Origin: Nocardia vaccinii NBRC 15922
GTDB taxonomy: Bacteria; Actinomycetota; Actinomycetes; Mycobacteriales; Mycobacteriaceae
NCBI RefSeq assembly: GCF_001613305.1
Contig: NZ_BDCC01000047.1
Span: 18,058-82,057 of the forward strand
Reading direction: 5' to 3'
Length of the DNA: 64,000 bases
The position numbers and the translations under genes were made by a program. Shown piece after piece: positions 1-8,938 of this stretch; the first letter of the stretch is position 1, and each line of letters begins with the position of its first letter. The notes below the pieces were generated by a model. That model saw nothing but the letters and a program-made list of their open reading frames with translations, did not search any database and was not told the origin of the DNA.

Positions 1-67
1 TCGCCAACACGGAGCCGAGCATCGTCGAAAAATCGGTCATTTTCAGGCCCATTTCAGGTCGGGAGCG

Positions 68-679
68 CTACGTTGATGCGGTACCACGCGGTCCGGTGCG
101 GTCTTTATCACTGGGCGCAGCTTGGGCGGTTCCTTCTCCGATACCGCCCTCCAGTAAGCTGAGGAGACGGTCCAATCCAGCTGGAAGTTCGTCCTGTACA
201 GCCTTCACGTTGACCGACATCCCATACTGGCGCTCGACCTTCTGCCCTTGAGAATTCGAAGACTTGTGGGAATACGAAGCTTTGAGTTTGGCCGAAAACG
301 GCCCCCATCCAGCTTTGGCCTGTGCGTCAACGGATAGGTCACTACTCGACGTCGTCTGAGTCTCCTCCACCGAGTTGATCTTGGCATTGAAGTCGATGAC
401 GGTTTCCTGAATCCTGAGGCATGGAATGGGAAGCATGGTCAAAACTGGAATATCAATCTTCGTCAAATCGGACGTCGTGCCCTTCGCGTCGGTCGGTGTC
501 GAATTCTTGTAATAGCTGAAGGACATCGTCTCGAGTTTGCCATCTGCGGTGAAGCCGACTTTCCTGACGAAATCAGCGGTTGCCTGGGCGGACTGGGCTT
601 GCGCCTTGACGACCGCGATAAGCGGACCACCGATCATAGCGGAGAAATCCAGGCTGGATATTTCCTGACCTATAGCCAT
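68..679 (-). CDS. DUF2589 domain-containing protein
   Basis: The 203-residue product begins MAIGQEISSLDFSAMIGGPL and runs on as a soluble, Ser/Thr-rich protein, which matches my memory of the DUF2589 family (N-terminal motif with a PL-x-A-x-x-x-AQ stretch, then beta-rich sequence). No catalytic motif, signal peptide or membrane segment is visible. The last 25 residues look disordered. The ATG is preceded by GGAGGTTGCAGAA, a good ribosome site. It is transcribed away from the regulator at 1072, with almost 400 bases of intergenic DNA between them. The family has no established biochemical role that I know of, so no function is proposed. Confidence 0.75.
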   Translation of the reverse strand: MAIGQEISSLDFSAMIGGPLIAVVKAQAQSAQATADFVRKVGFTADGKLETMSFSYYKNSTPTDAKGTTSDLTKIDIPVLTMLPIPCLRIQETVIDFNAKINSVEETQTTSSSDLSVDAQAKAGWGPFSAKLKASYSHKSSNSQGQKVERQYGMSVNVKAVQDELPAGLDRLLSLLEGGIGEGTAQAAPSDKDRTGPRGTAST

Positions 680-1071
680 TTCTGCAACCTCCTTGTGTTA
701 CGTGCCATTCGGTCGGATGACTACATCGAAAGAGCCGTCGAGTGTGCCTTGCTACGGCGAACTCGATATTTGTCTGCGAGTCGATGCAAGTTGTCAGGGC
801 GCTGTTGTGATCTCCTGTTCAGGTCGGATTAGTGATATCTGCAAGACTGGCTTGCGCGTCCAGGTCCTTCAAGCGTCTGGAGAGGGAATCTACGGTACTC
901 ATTCCCGCGACGGATGGCACGATCCAGGTGGATTGCAGACTGCCACCGGGCACCGCCGAAGGGTTGACACACTCGCGAGAATTTCCTGAGTAGCTGGTAG
1001 TTCAGGCAGCTGGCAGGTGTGCTCTCTGGTGTGCGAGCCGATGGTCTTGCCCGAGACCGTGGAGGGAAACT
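680..1071. other. intergenic region, no gene seen
   Basis: This 392-base stretch separates two divergently transcribed genes and should hold both promoters. I see no ORF with convincing codon use and no clear repeat. The segment 1061-1066 (GGAGGG) is the ribosome site of the gene at 1072. Confidence 0.6.
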
Positions 1072-1638
1072 TTGCACGCTCGTCGTGAATATCTGACACC
1101 CATGCAAGTTCAGCGTGAGCTTCAATTGTCGGCCGAACATGTCATCAGCTTGGTATCCAGCGGCAGGTTGCCGGCATTTCGTATCCTCGGGCAATTGCGC
1201 ATCGAACGTCAATTTCTGGAACAGCTCGTCGACCAGCTGTACGAGGAGCCCGTCGATCCCCCACCAGATCTCGGTAACGTCAGTGAAAGCACCGACGAAC
1301 AAGCGCCCCCACCCACGGATTCCGGTCGGAGCGCAAGCGCACATGCGGCGTCAGCCCACAGCGCGCCTGCGACCGGATTCGCGGATTGTCCCGAGGCTCC
1401 TATCGCAGGACTCACAGATCATCAGCAGCGAATCCTCTCGCTCGTAGCGCAAGGGTTCGCCAACGCCGAGATCGCCGACCGGCTGACCCTGGAGGTCAGC
1501 ACCGTGAAAAGCCATATTTCACGGATACTTCAACGTTGTAATCTGCGAAACCGGGAACAACTCATCGTCTTGGCCTGGCGATCCGGGCTCTTCGCCGACA
1601 GCACGGCCGAGTGTAAAGAGGGAACCGAGGGAATGTGA
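1072..1638 (+). CDS. excisionase-type HTH fused to LuxR-type HTH, transcriptional regulator
   Basis: Residues 7-58 (YLTPMQVQRELQLSAEHV...) look like the helix-turn-helix of the excisionase/MerR-like HTH_17 group, with the usual S/GRLPAFR wing. A Pro/Ser/Ala-rich linker (about 60-112) leads to a full LuxR C-terminal HTH at 114-173 (LTDHQQRILSLVAQGFANAEI then STVKSHI). There is no receiver, PAS or ligand domain, so how it is switched is unknown. The start is taken as TTG at 1072, 6 bases after GGAGGG; an ATG 30 bases downstream would still keep both domains. Two DNA-binding domains in one 188-residue protein is unusual. A long perfect inverted repeat lies just downstream at 1732-1772. Confidence 0.75.
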   Translation: MHARREYLTPMQVQRELQLSAEHVISLVSSGRLPAFRILGQLRIERQFLEQLVDQLYEEPVDPPPDLGNVSESTDEQAPPPTDSGRSASAHAASAHSAPATGFADCPEAPIAGLTDHQQRILSLVAQGFANAEIADRLTLEVSTVKSHISRILQRCNLRNREQLIVLAWRSGLFADSTAECKEGTEGM

Positions 1639-2107
1639 CGCCCTTCCTTCAGTTCCATTGAGCAGTTCAATTGGGCTGGTTTCAGGAGGGGCATAGGAAC
1701 CGGCAAAGGTCAGTCGAGGCTCTGCCGCGAGTTGTCGTCGGGATACACGCGGAGGATGTATCCCGACGACAATAGAACTGCGGTCCGGGGAACTTCGCGT
1801 CATCGAACTATCCGGAAGACGGTGGTGACCGCCTGTGGACTGCGGCCGTAGGCCTGTGATCCACCTTGCGGACGAACACCGCAGATTCCTCACCGCGGCG
1901 CTTGAAGGCCACCGACACGCGCGTCCACTATTACAGATGGTATTACCGGAGACAGAAAGATCACGGACTCCACATATACCTTTCGTGTGCAGCTACTGGT
2001 ACGAGCAAGTGCACCTCGATCCGCAGATGGGCTGATGAACAGCTTCCGCACAATCCGCCGACAGGCCGATCAAGGTAACCGCGATCTGTAGTTGGGAGGC
2101 ATAAATC
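1639..2107. other. intergenic region with inverted repeat
   Basis: About 470 bases without a convincing gene. The short ORFs here have poor codon use. The only clear structure is the inverted repeat at 1732-1772. GGGAGGC at 2095-2101 is the ribosome site of the next gene. Confidence 0.5.
1732..1772. promoter_or_regulatory. perfect 15-bp inverted repeat
   Basis: Arms TTGTCGTCGGGATAC (1732-1746) and GTATCCCGACGACAA (1758-1772) are exact reverse complements around an 11-base spacer. It lies 94 bases after the stop of the HTH-LuxR gene and 336 bases before the next gene. No T-run follows, so a simple intrinsic terminator is only one option; an operator for a dimeric regulator, possibly the adjacent one, or an RNA hairpin are others. 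Confidence 0.6.
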
Positions 2108-2812
2108 ATGAGCCCGGCATCACAGGGAAGGCAGAAACCCACTCGACAAAAAATCGATGACTCCTCCTCGAATCTGCCCAGATGGCTCGCGTGGTACGCA
2201 CACACCTTTATCCCGCAACAAAGGCGTAGGACGCAGACTCTGGAGGAACGTGTGGCGGAGGCGATTTTCTGGTTCGTCTTCCTCCTCGGACTTGCGATCA
2301 CGGGCGGCCTCATCGCCCAATCGGCTTATGCGTTCTCAGTTCGCTCCGATATTCGATGGCAGGTCTTCGGGCTACTCAACGTGTATGCGCTCGCATCCTT
2401 TTTTGTGGGAGGATTTTTCGGGTTTATTTTCGGGGTGCCAAGGACGGGGGCAATGACCGAGGGACGAGATCCAGTCCTGCCGAACACCAATTTGGAACAG
2501 ATCTCGGACTGGCTCACAAAGGTACTTGTGGGTGCCACCCTCGCGAATATGAACGAGATACCTTCGGGCGGCGATTCCATCTTCACCGCTATGGGACAGG
2601 CGCTGGGGACCGGCGCCTCGGGAAAGGCCTTTGCCAGCGGTTTGACAATATTCGCGGCCGTACTGGGGTTCATGTCCAGCTGGCTCGCTACACGTGGGCT
2701 CATGGGTCGCGTGTTATTGGCCGCGGACCTCGGCGGCCAGCCACGGGGCAGACAGCGCGACCATAAAGAACAAGACGCCGAGGTGGACGGCGTGTCCACC
2801 ACCAGTCAGTAG
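2108..2812 (+). CDS. predicted membrane protein, NTNLEQISDWLTK-motif family
   Basis: A 234-residue protein with a basic N-terminal 40 residues and three or four hydrophobic segments: about 50-75 (EAIFWFVFLLGLAITGG), 88-110 (VYALASFFVGGFFGFIFGV) and 175-200. Between the second and third lies the conserved-looking block PRTG...NTNLEQISDWLTKVLVGA. I recognise this combination (GGFFGFIFGVPR followed by NTNLEQISDWLTK) as a recurring bacterial membrane module of unknown function; its presence in conflict-system proteins is from memory and unverified. The C-terminal tail is charged and probably cytoplasmic. Same direction as the HTH-LuxR regulator but 470 bases away, so co-transcription is uncertain. 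Confidence 0.7.
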   Translation: MSPASQGRQKPTRQKIDDSSSNLPRWLAWYAHTFIPQQRRRTQTLEERVAEAIFWFVFLLGLAITGGLIAQSAYAFSVRSDIRWQVFGLLNVYALASFFVGGFFGFIFGVPRTGAMTEGRDPVLPNTNLEQISDWLTKVLVGATLANMNEIPSGGDSIFTAMGQALGTGASGKAFASGLTIFAAVLGFMSSWLATRGLMGRVLLAADLGGQPRGRQRDHKEQDAEVDGVSTTSQ

Positions 2813-3307
2813 CATTCGGACCGTCACGCGCCCCACATGGCCGCAGTTCTGACGGTCCAAATAACGGCTCGTCACCTGTTCACGCATGTGCCCATGCCGA
2901 TTATGGCTACAACATCGGCGGCCTATCGGCGGCGTCCGTGGGAATTCTGCAGCTCTTCGGTTCAACAACCATCTTACGAATGAGCCCTCTGGATTACCTC
3001 TCGAGGCCCTCGAGTATTCGAGTTCCCCGGGCCATTCTTGCAGATGTAATTGTCGGCGAGGGAGGAGGCTCCGCACGCCGGCTGGAAAAGGAGGAATCGT
3101 GATCCCGACCCACGCATATTGGCAAGCGAGAAAAATTCCCACCCAAGCTGGAAGTCAATCTGCTACCCATGTGCATCGTTCTCGCCGGAATGAGGTTCGG
3201 CCGGACTCCGGATGGCACTTGCTCGAACGAGCTCTTGACGAGTTCACACAGACCAACATTGTCGACCGGCTACAGGGCTGCCTGCCAGTCAATCGGATGG
3301 AGGAAGG
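2813..3307. other. intergenic region, no gene seen
   Basis: About 495 bases. The six-frame translations are low-complexity or shadow-like and none has a ribosome site with good codon use. GGAGG at 3299-3303 serves the gene at 3308. Confidence 0.5.
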
Positions 3308-3724
3308 ATGCGCACGAACCGGACCGCGATCGGCTACCTGCGCCGCGACATTGCGGGTGCCCAGCAGAGCTCGAATGAGGCCCAGATCCGAAGCCTCGCC
3401 AAAAGGCTCGGCTATGACCTCACCAAGACGATCGTCTTCAGCGCCAACACCGACCGCCCGACCGACCAGCTGATCGAAATGGTAAACAACCTCGGCATCA
3501 ACGCGGTCTTTACCCCCGGTGTCGATCATCTCGATTCCGCGATCCCGGCCGGCCTGGTCGCTACCGTCGACGTGATCACTGTGCATCCCGAATTCATCCA
3601 CTCATCGTCCATCGAGGCGCTACCCAAGGAAGCAGCAGAACGTCTCCACGGGAGCGCCGGTCGGCTTCGCAGACTGGGTCGGCGCAGGGACCCAAGGGTG
3701 AATGTGGTCCGGTGGGGCGCTTGA
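3308..3724 (+). CDS. serine-recombinase-fold protein without catalytic serine
   Basis: The 138-residue product starts TAIGYLRRDIAGAQQSSNEAQIRSLAKRLG and continues with a Rossmann-like pattern (TKTIVFSAN, NAVFTPGVDHLD, VDVITVHPE). This follows the resolvase/invertase N-terminal domain (GYxRVS...EAQ...A...G...), but the catalytic Ser position is replaced (RRDIAG instead of RVS) and there is no DNA-binding or long recombinase C-terminus. It is therefore probably not an active recombinase. Short stand-alone proteins of this type occur in Nocardia and mycobacteria (memory). The final 25 residues are Arg-rich and look unstructured. Confidence 0.55.
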   Translation: MRTNRTAIGYLRRDIAGAQQSSNEAQIRSLAKRLGYDLTKTIVFSANTDRPTDQLIEMVNNLGINAVFTPGVDHLDSAIPAGLVATVDVITVHPEFIHSSSIEALPKEAAERLHGSAGRLRRLGRRRDPRVNVVRWGA

Positions 3725-3807
3725 CGGCGAGGGCTTGATACTCGCGCAATTCAAAGCCGTGCGTGTTTCCCGTAGGTCCTGTTCGACCGATGTGTAGGAG
3801 GATCCAA

Positions 3808-5886
3808 TTGACGACCGATGAGCCGATGAACCCTCCCCACCTCTCTACTGGCATGGGTGGGGGCCGTGGCAGCGCGAAAAGTCCTGCTGGCCTTGTCCTG
3901 ATATGCGTGGGCTGGCCGACCAGTCTGTTGGTGTTGCTCGCCGGATATCACAAACTCTTACAAGCTGCCGGATTGTCCGGCGCCGGGATAACCGCGGTCA
4001 TGGTGTTGGCGACGCCGTTTGCGGTGTTCTTGACCATCGGCGCCAATACCTGGGTGCTGGGTGCGGTCGCGGCGGCGCGACGCACGGTGCCGAAAGGGTT
4101 GCGGTGGCCGGAATCATCGTCTTCGGTGACAGACTCGCGTGTGGCTACCGCGATCGTATTTCCGATCAAGAACGAGGACACCGCCGAGGTGTTCGCCAAC
4201 GTCGCCGCGATCGCGGAGTCGCTATGCCGAGCCGACGCCCAGGATTTGTTCGATATCTATGTCATCAGCAATTCCGATGATCCGGACTGCTGGGTGGAGG
4301 AGGAACTGGCATGGCACGCGGTATCGAGGACTTTCGGGCGGATCTATTACTGGCGACGCCACCGCGAGCAGGGTCGCAAACCCGCCAACATCGCCGAGTT
4401 CTGCGAACGCTGGGGTGCCGGCTACGAGTACATGGTGACCATGGACGCCGACAGCCTGATGTCGGCGGAGTGCTTGCTGAGTTTGGTCGAGTTGATGCAG
4501 GCCAACCCTGCGGCGGCGTTGATGCAGACCGCACCCGACATCATCAAAGGCCGAACATTGTGGGCGCGTCTGCAACAGTTCACGATTTGGAGCAACGCCC
4601 GGATCGTGCAGTGGGGCGAGCGAGTCTGGCAAGGCGGCGCCGGCGCCTACTACGGGCACAACGCGATCATCCGGATCGCGCCGTTCATGCAGCACTGCGG
4701 GCTGCCCATGGTCCCAGGACGTCCGCCCTTCGGTGGGGAGATCCTCAGCCACGACTTCGTCGAGGCCGCGCTGCTGAGCAGGGCAGGCTGGCAGGTGTGG
4801 TTGGTACCTGAACTGGAGGGCTCTTATGAGCAGTGCCCGCCGACTTTCGACGAATATTTTCGCCGCGACCGTCGGTGGTTCCAAGGCGATTTCGTCAATT
4901 TCCGGCTCATCGGCACCTCGAAACTCCCACAAGCGGGGCGGATCCGCTTCGCCATGGCCGCCATGCGTGATGTGTCCACACCGCTGCTTCTGCTGCTGTG
5001 CGGCCTGATCATCGCAATGGCCCACGCACCCGGTTACGGAGCCGCGGCGATCTTTGTCCCGCTGCTGGTGTGGGACTTCGCCGCCCGTCAATCTTGGGCC
5101 GGGGTACCTGCGGTCGGGTTCGGGATCGCGGTCCGCAACCGGTCGATCAGCGACCAACGCGTGCCCGTCTGGAGTTCGCTGGGAAACCGTGTGCTGGACC
5201 AGGTCTTGTGGTTGGCAACCACCCCGACTCGGCTGCTGACCCATGCGTTGTTCGTGGTCGAACTCGGCTACGGGCGTGACGTGGGATGGACCACCCTGCG
5301 TCGTACCACGGGAATGTCGACCCGTAGCCAGAGCCTCGGACTGTATTTCGCTCACACGGCGTTCGGTGCATGCGTCGCAGCGACCCTGTTCTTCACGGAC
5401 TCGTGGGCGCTGTGGTGGCTCTCGCCGATGTGGATGTCCTGGATCTGCACCGTACCGATCGCACGAACCTTCGCCTCCGAGCGCATCGCCGCCCTTACCC
5501 GGCGCGCCCGGATCCTGCTCATCCCCGAAGAGGCCGATGCCCCGCCGATCATCACCCGATCCGGACACTGGGCGCAACTCATCGGCCGAGAGCTCCCCTC
5601 ACAACCATGGCGAGCCGCGCTGACCGAGGACACCGCGATCGCCGTGCATCAAGGTTTCCTCGCCCACGCTGCCCCCATGACACCGCAACAACGCGCCGCC
5701 GCGGCAACCGCAGCCGAAAAGTACTGTGCCAGCGCAACACCAGCGAGCGAACTCACCGATAGGGAGAAGAACGCCCTGTTGCGCGACCCCCACCATCTGT
5801 GGGCGGAGGCCCCACCGGTAGTGACGATCGACTACCCGCAGGTCCGGCCGACACCGATGCCTGAACAACCACTCGTCCGCACATGA
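3808..5886 (+). CDS. OpgH/MdoH-like membrane glucosyltransferase
   Basis: A GT2-family membrane transferase, expected to extend beta-glucan chains from UDP-glucose at the cytoplasmic membrane as in proteobacterial periplasmic glucan synthesis. With the TTG start at 3808 (AGGAGG at 3796-3801, 6-base spacing) it is 692 residues. Visible parts: two N-terminal membrane helices (about 30-55 and 62-85), the nucleotide-sugar region with SNSDDPD at 154-160, the metal-binding DAD at 213-215, HDFVEA with the likely acceptor-side Asp near 316, DRRWFQGD at 354-361, then several membrane helices. E. coli OpgH is longer at the N-terminus. A TTG/GTG start further upstream (3763) is possible but lacks a ribosome site. 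No opgG is adjacent. The family is best known from proteobacteria, so its role here is inferred. Confidence 0.85.
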   Translation: MTTDEPMNPPHLSTGMGGGRGSAKSPAGLVLICVGWPTSLLVLLAGYHKLLQAAGLSGAGITAVMVLATPFAVFLTIGANTWVLGAVAAARRTVPKGLRWPESSSSVTDSRVATAIVFPIKNEDTAEVFANVAAIAESLCRADAQDLFDIYVISNSDDPDCWVEEELAWHAVSRTFGRIYYWRRHREQGRKPANIAEFCERWGAGYEYMVTMDADSLMSAECLLSLVELMQANPAAALMQTAPDIIKGRTLWARLQQFTIWSNARIVQWGERVWQGGAGAYYGHNAIIRIAPFMQHCGLPMVPGRPPFGGEILSHDFVEAALLSRAGWQVWLVPELEGSYEQCPPTFDEYFRRDRRWFQGDFVNFRLIGTSKLPQAGRIRFAMAAMRDVSTPLLLLLCGLIIAMAHAPGYGAAAIFVPLLVWDFAARQSWAGVPAVGFGIAVRNRSISDQRVPVWSSLGNRVLDQVLWLATTPTRLLTHALFVVELGYGRDVGWTTLRRTTGMSTRSQSLGLYFAHTAFGACVAATLFFTDSWALWWLSPMWMSWICTVPIARTFASERIAALTRRARILLIPEEADAPPIITRSGHWAQLIGRELPSQPWRAALTEDTAIAVHQGFLAHAAPMTPQQRAAAATAAEKYCASATPASELTDREKNALLRDPHHLWAEAPPVVTIDYPQVRPTPMPEQPLVRT

Positions 5887-6261
5887 ACCCGGTGGTTTTC
5901 CCGTGCGTGCTGGGAGTATCGACGACTTCGATGCCGTCGAGATATCGGTGCCCGATGCCCCCACGAGAACCGGCTGACGCACAGCTCGCATCTCGAATCG
6001 GAAGCTCGTCAACCACAGGCGCGTTGAACCGCCGGCAGCCATCGGCCGATCGCCCTGTGGGGGCTGCTGCACGATCGGGTGACCCCGAGCTCGCGAGTTC
6101 GGCGGTCGCCGGCCCTGTACCGGAGCTACGCCGAGCCCGCGTCGCCGCGCAGACCACGACGACCCAATGACGAATACGCATCACCCCGCGACGTCGGGCG
6201 GGCGGAGTGGGAATGGCGCCATCGCCTGCGCGGGCAGGGGTCCGTTCGTTACCCTGAATCG
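5887..6261. other. intergenic region, no gene seen
   Basis: About 375 bases between the glucosyltransferase and the GH1 gene on the same strand. Open reading continues upstream of the chosen GH1 start, but its translation (Arg/Pro/Ser-rich) does not look like protein. Confidence 0.5.
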
Positions 6262-7605
6262 ATGCGATCCTGGCTTCTTCGGATTGTCGCCGCGGTGTTC
6301 GTCGCTGCCGCCTCGGTGTCGCAGGCCGGGACTCCGGCCCTGGCGGGACCGCCGCGGGCGGCCGCGCTCTCGTCGCTGGGTTCCGGATTCCTCTGGGGGG
6401 TTGCCAGTTCGGGATTCCAGTCCGAAGGTCGTGCGCCCGACAGTAATTGGACGCGTTATATCGCTCGGGATCGAGGATTGGAGCCACTGGGGAATTCGGT
6501 CGACTTCGCCGACCGCTACCAGTCCGACATCCGGCTGGCCGCGGACATGGGGATGCGGGTGTTCCGTATCGGGATCGAGTGGGCCCGCCTGCAGCCCGCG
6601 CCCGGGGTGTGGGACCAGCGTGCCTTTCGTTTCTACGATTCTGTCGTCGACAGCATCGTGCGGGCCGGCATGCGGCCGATGATCACACTGGACCACTGGG
6701 TGTACCCGGGCTGGGAAGCGAGCCGGGGCGGCTGGCGCAATCCGGGAATGGTCGGGGACTGGCTGGCCGATATGCGTGCCGTCGTCGATCGGTACTCCTC
6801 GCGGAATCCGTTGTGGGTCACCGTGAACGAGCCCGCCGCATACATCCGGAACGAGGTTCGCGAGGGCGGTGCCGACGCCGACCGGATGCTGAACGAGATC
6901 GTCGATGTGCACAACGCCGGCTACGACTACATCCACAGCAAACAACCCGGCGCTCAGGTCACCGCCAACGTCGGATATGTCGCAGGAGCGGAGGACCAGG
7001 TCAACGGTGCGTTCGTCGACCGGGTCGCCGCCCGGCTCGACTACGTGGGCGTGGACTACTACTTCGGCTTCGACCCGGCGCAGTCGCTGTACGGGGCGAT
7101 CGGGCGGGCCACCGGTTCGGCGCTGCCGACCCTGCCGGGTCCGCGCATCTGGGAGATGCCGCTGCGCACCGAGGGGATCTACTATGCGCTGCAGCACTAT
7201 TCACGCCGCTTTCCGGGGAAGCCGCTGTACGTCGTGGAGAACGGGATGCCCACCGAGAACGGTCGGCCTCGCGGTGACGGCTACACCCGCAGCGACCACT
7301 TGCGCGACACCGTCTACTGGCTGCAGCGCGCGAAGGCCGCCGGTATGAACCTGATCGGGTACAACTACTGGAGCCTCACCGACAACTACGAATGGGGCAG
7401 CTACACACCGAGATTCGGCCTCTATACGGTCGATGTACGCACCGACCCGTCGCTCACCCGCCGCCCCACCGACGCTGTGGGAGGCTATGCGCAGATCGTC
7501 GCCGCGGGTGGAGTCCCCGTCGGCTATCGCCCCACCCGTGCCCCGGCTCTGTGCATTTTCGTCGACCCGCCGGCCAGCTGTCTCGACCCGGTCGCGGGGC
7601 CGTAG
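6262..7605 (+). CDS. secreted glycoside hydrolase family 1 protein
   Basis: A 447-residue GH1 (beta-glucosidase clan A) enzyme. Residues 1-29 form a Sec signal peptide (MRSWLLRIVAAVFVAAASVS...ALA). The fold starts with FLWGVASSGFQSEG, the GH1 N-terminal signature. The acid/base Glu is E190 in VNEP and the nucleophile is E326 in VVENG; the YNYWSLTDNYEWGSY aglycone block lies at 367-381. All expected catalytic elements are present, so retaining hydrolysis outside the cytoplasm is likely; substrate cannot be read from sequence. The ATG at 6262 was chosen because it places the signal peptide at the N-terminus. It follows the OpgH-like gene, so a joint role in glucan metabolism is possible but only inferred. 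Confidence 0.88.
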   Translation: MRSWLLRIVAAVFVAAASVSQAGTPALAGPPRAAALSSLGSGFLWGVASSGFQSEGRAPDSNWTRYIARDRGLEPLGNSVDFADRYQSDIRLAADMGMRVFRIGIEWARLQPAPGVWDQRAFRFYDSVVDSIVRAGMRPMITLDHWVYPGWEASRGGWRNPGMVGDWLADMRAVVDRYSSRNPLWVTVNEPAAYIRNEVREGGADADRMLNEIVDVHNAGYDYIHSKQPGAQVTANVGYVAGAEDQVNGAFVDRVAARLDYVGVDYYFGFDPAQSLYGAIGRATGSALPTLPGPRIWEMPLRTEGIYYALQHYSRRFPGKPLYVVENGMPTENGRPRGDGYTRSDHLRDTVYWLQRAKAAGMNLIGYNYWSLTDNYEWGSYTPRFGLYTVDVRTDPSLTRRPTDAVGGYAQIVAAGGVPVGYRPTRAPALCIFVDPPASCLDPVAGP

Positions 7606-7752
7606 ATCCGGAATCCACGGCTGCCCGATTCGGCGCGGCACCGCTCGGAACCCTCGGCAGGTCTGTCCGGACATCGATGTTGCCGATGAACCCGATCCGG
7701 CACTCGTGGCAGATCGGATAGTTGAGCGCCCCGACCGGCGCCGAGACGAAAT

Positions 7753-7783
7753 CGGCCCGGTCGCTCGGAGAGCGACCGGGCCG
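7753..7783. terminator. bidirectional terminator hairpin
   Basis: A perfect 14-bp stem, CGGCCCGGTCGCTC at 7753-7766 and its complement at 7770-7783, with a three-base GGA loop. It sits between the convergent GH1 (ends 7605) and phosphoesterase (ends 7811) genes. No T-run follows, as is common in actinobacteria. Confidence 0.75.
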
Positions 7784-7810
7784 GTGTCACTGCCGCGGAG
7801 CGGCCGTGCC

Positions 7811-8938
7811 TTACTCGTGGAACATCTCCTCGATCGATCCCGAGGTGGTCGGAGAGCAGGTGTTGGCCAGGCAGCCCAGCTTCCACAGCTTCTCGATGGT
7901 CGCCAACGTGGTGTAGTGGTCGGCCCGGGTGTTGATCTTGTGACCCTGCTTACCCTTGTTGTTCAGGACCAACATCGGGGCATCGCCACCGCCGAGGACG
8001 GCACCCTTCGCGCCGACCGGGCTGCCCGGGCCGCCGGAATAGCCGGCGTAGTCGTTCTCGTCCCAGGCGATGATGATGCTGTTGTTGCCCTTCGACCAGA
8101 TCGGCGAGCTGGTGATCTTGCCGATGGTGTCTTTCAGGTACTGGTCACCCAGCGTTATCACGCTGTGGTCCAGGCTCGAGGCCGGGTAGGCGCAGTTGGA
8201 GATGCCCGCGCCGGTGGCGATGGCGGTGGACGCGCCGTGCATGTCGTGGCACACGTCCGGGCTGATCCAGGTGAATTGCGCGACGTTGCCGGTGGACAGG
8301 TCCTGGTCGAGGTTACCCTCCTGCGGCACAACCTTGTTCGTGCGTGCCGGGTTGTTCGCGATGTCGGAGAAATACATGAACGGGTTGTGCTTCACCGCGT
8401 ACAGCGACTTCGGGTCCTTGGCGCCGGTGAAGCCGGCCGTGGGCATGGACTGCATGTACGCCTTCCACGACTTGCCGGCGGTCTCGAGCTGATCGACCAG
8501 ATTCCGGCCGTTGAACATGTGCCGCTTGGCGGTCGCGCCGGCGATCTGGTCCGGGGTCAGCGAAGCGCTCGCGGAGGCGTCGCCGGAGGTCGGTACGAAT
8601 TCCTCAGGGGCGCAGGTGATATTGGCGCCGGCGGCGCAGTCGTCCCAGATGCCCTGGAAGTCGCCGGAGAACGCGGCGAGGTAGTTCGGCAGGCTCGGGT
8701 GAGTCACACCGTGGAAAGCGGTCTCCACGTTCGCCCGGGTGGTCAGCGAGTTGATGTACGGTGCATCGGCGGTGTTGCCGATGACCTGGGAGTACCCGTG
8801 ATTCTCCATCATGATGTAGAAGATGTGGTCCGGAGCATCGCCTCGACCGGGCTCGGCGCCGGCCACGGCGCTACTGAGAATCATGGCCGCGACGGAGGCG
8901 GCAATGGCGAAGGCCCGCTGGATCTGCGGCTTCTTCAT
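7811..8938 (-). CDS. secreted phosphoesterase family protein (acid phosphatase / phospholipase C-like)
   Basis: A 375-residue exported protein with signal peptide at 1-28 (KKPQIQRAFAIAASVAAMIL...AGA). The mature part follows the phosphoesterase family (PF04185, alkaline-phosphatase superfamily): IFYIMMENHGYSQV holds the metal-binding Glu-Asn, HPSLPNYLAAFSGD the Ser/Asn block, and IIAWDENDYAG a second metal site with Asp-Glu. Members include phospholipase C and AcpA-type acid phosphatases; the 375-residue length fits the phosphatase-like ones better than the long phospholipases. The start at 8938 has AAGGAGA upstream. An in-frame codon 24 bases earlier is less likely. Confidence 0.85.
   Translation of the reverse strand: MKKPQIQRAFAIAASVAAMILSSAVAGAEPGRGDAPDHIFYIMMENHGYSQVIGNTADAPYINSLTTRANVETAFHGVTHPSLPNYLAAFSGDFQGIWDDCAAGANITCAPEEFVPTSGDASASASLTPDQIAGATAKRHMFNGRNLVDQLETAGKSWKAYMQSMPTAGFTGAKDPKSLYAVKHNPFMYFSDIANNPARTNKVVPQEGNLDQDLSTGNVAQFTWISPDVCHDMHGASTAIATGAGISNCAYPASSLDHSVITLGDQYLKDTIGKITSSPIWSKGNNSIIIAWDENDYAGYSGGPGSPVGAKGAVLGGGDAPMLVLNNKGKQGHKINTRADHYTTLATIEKLWKLGCLANTCSPTTSGSIEEMFHE

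Noticed and set aside
4222..5577. 451-codon minus-strand ORF opposite the OpgH-like gene
   Set aside because: Shadow of a GC-rich gene; its translation is Arg/Gly/Pro-rich without domain motifs, whereas the plus strand has clear GT2 motifs.
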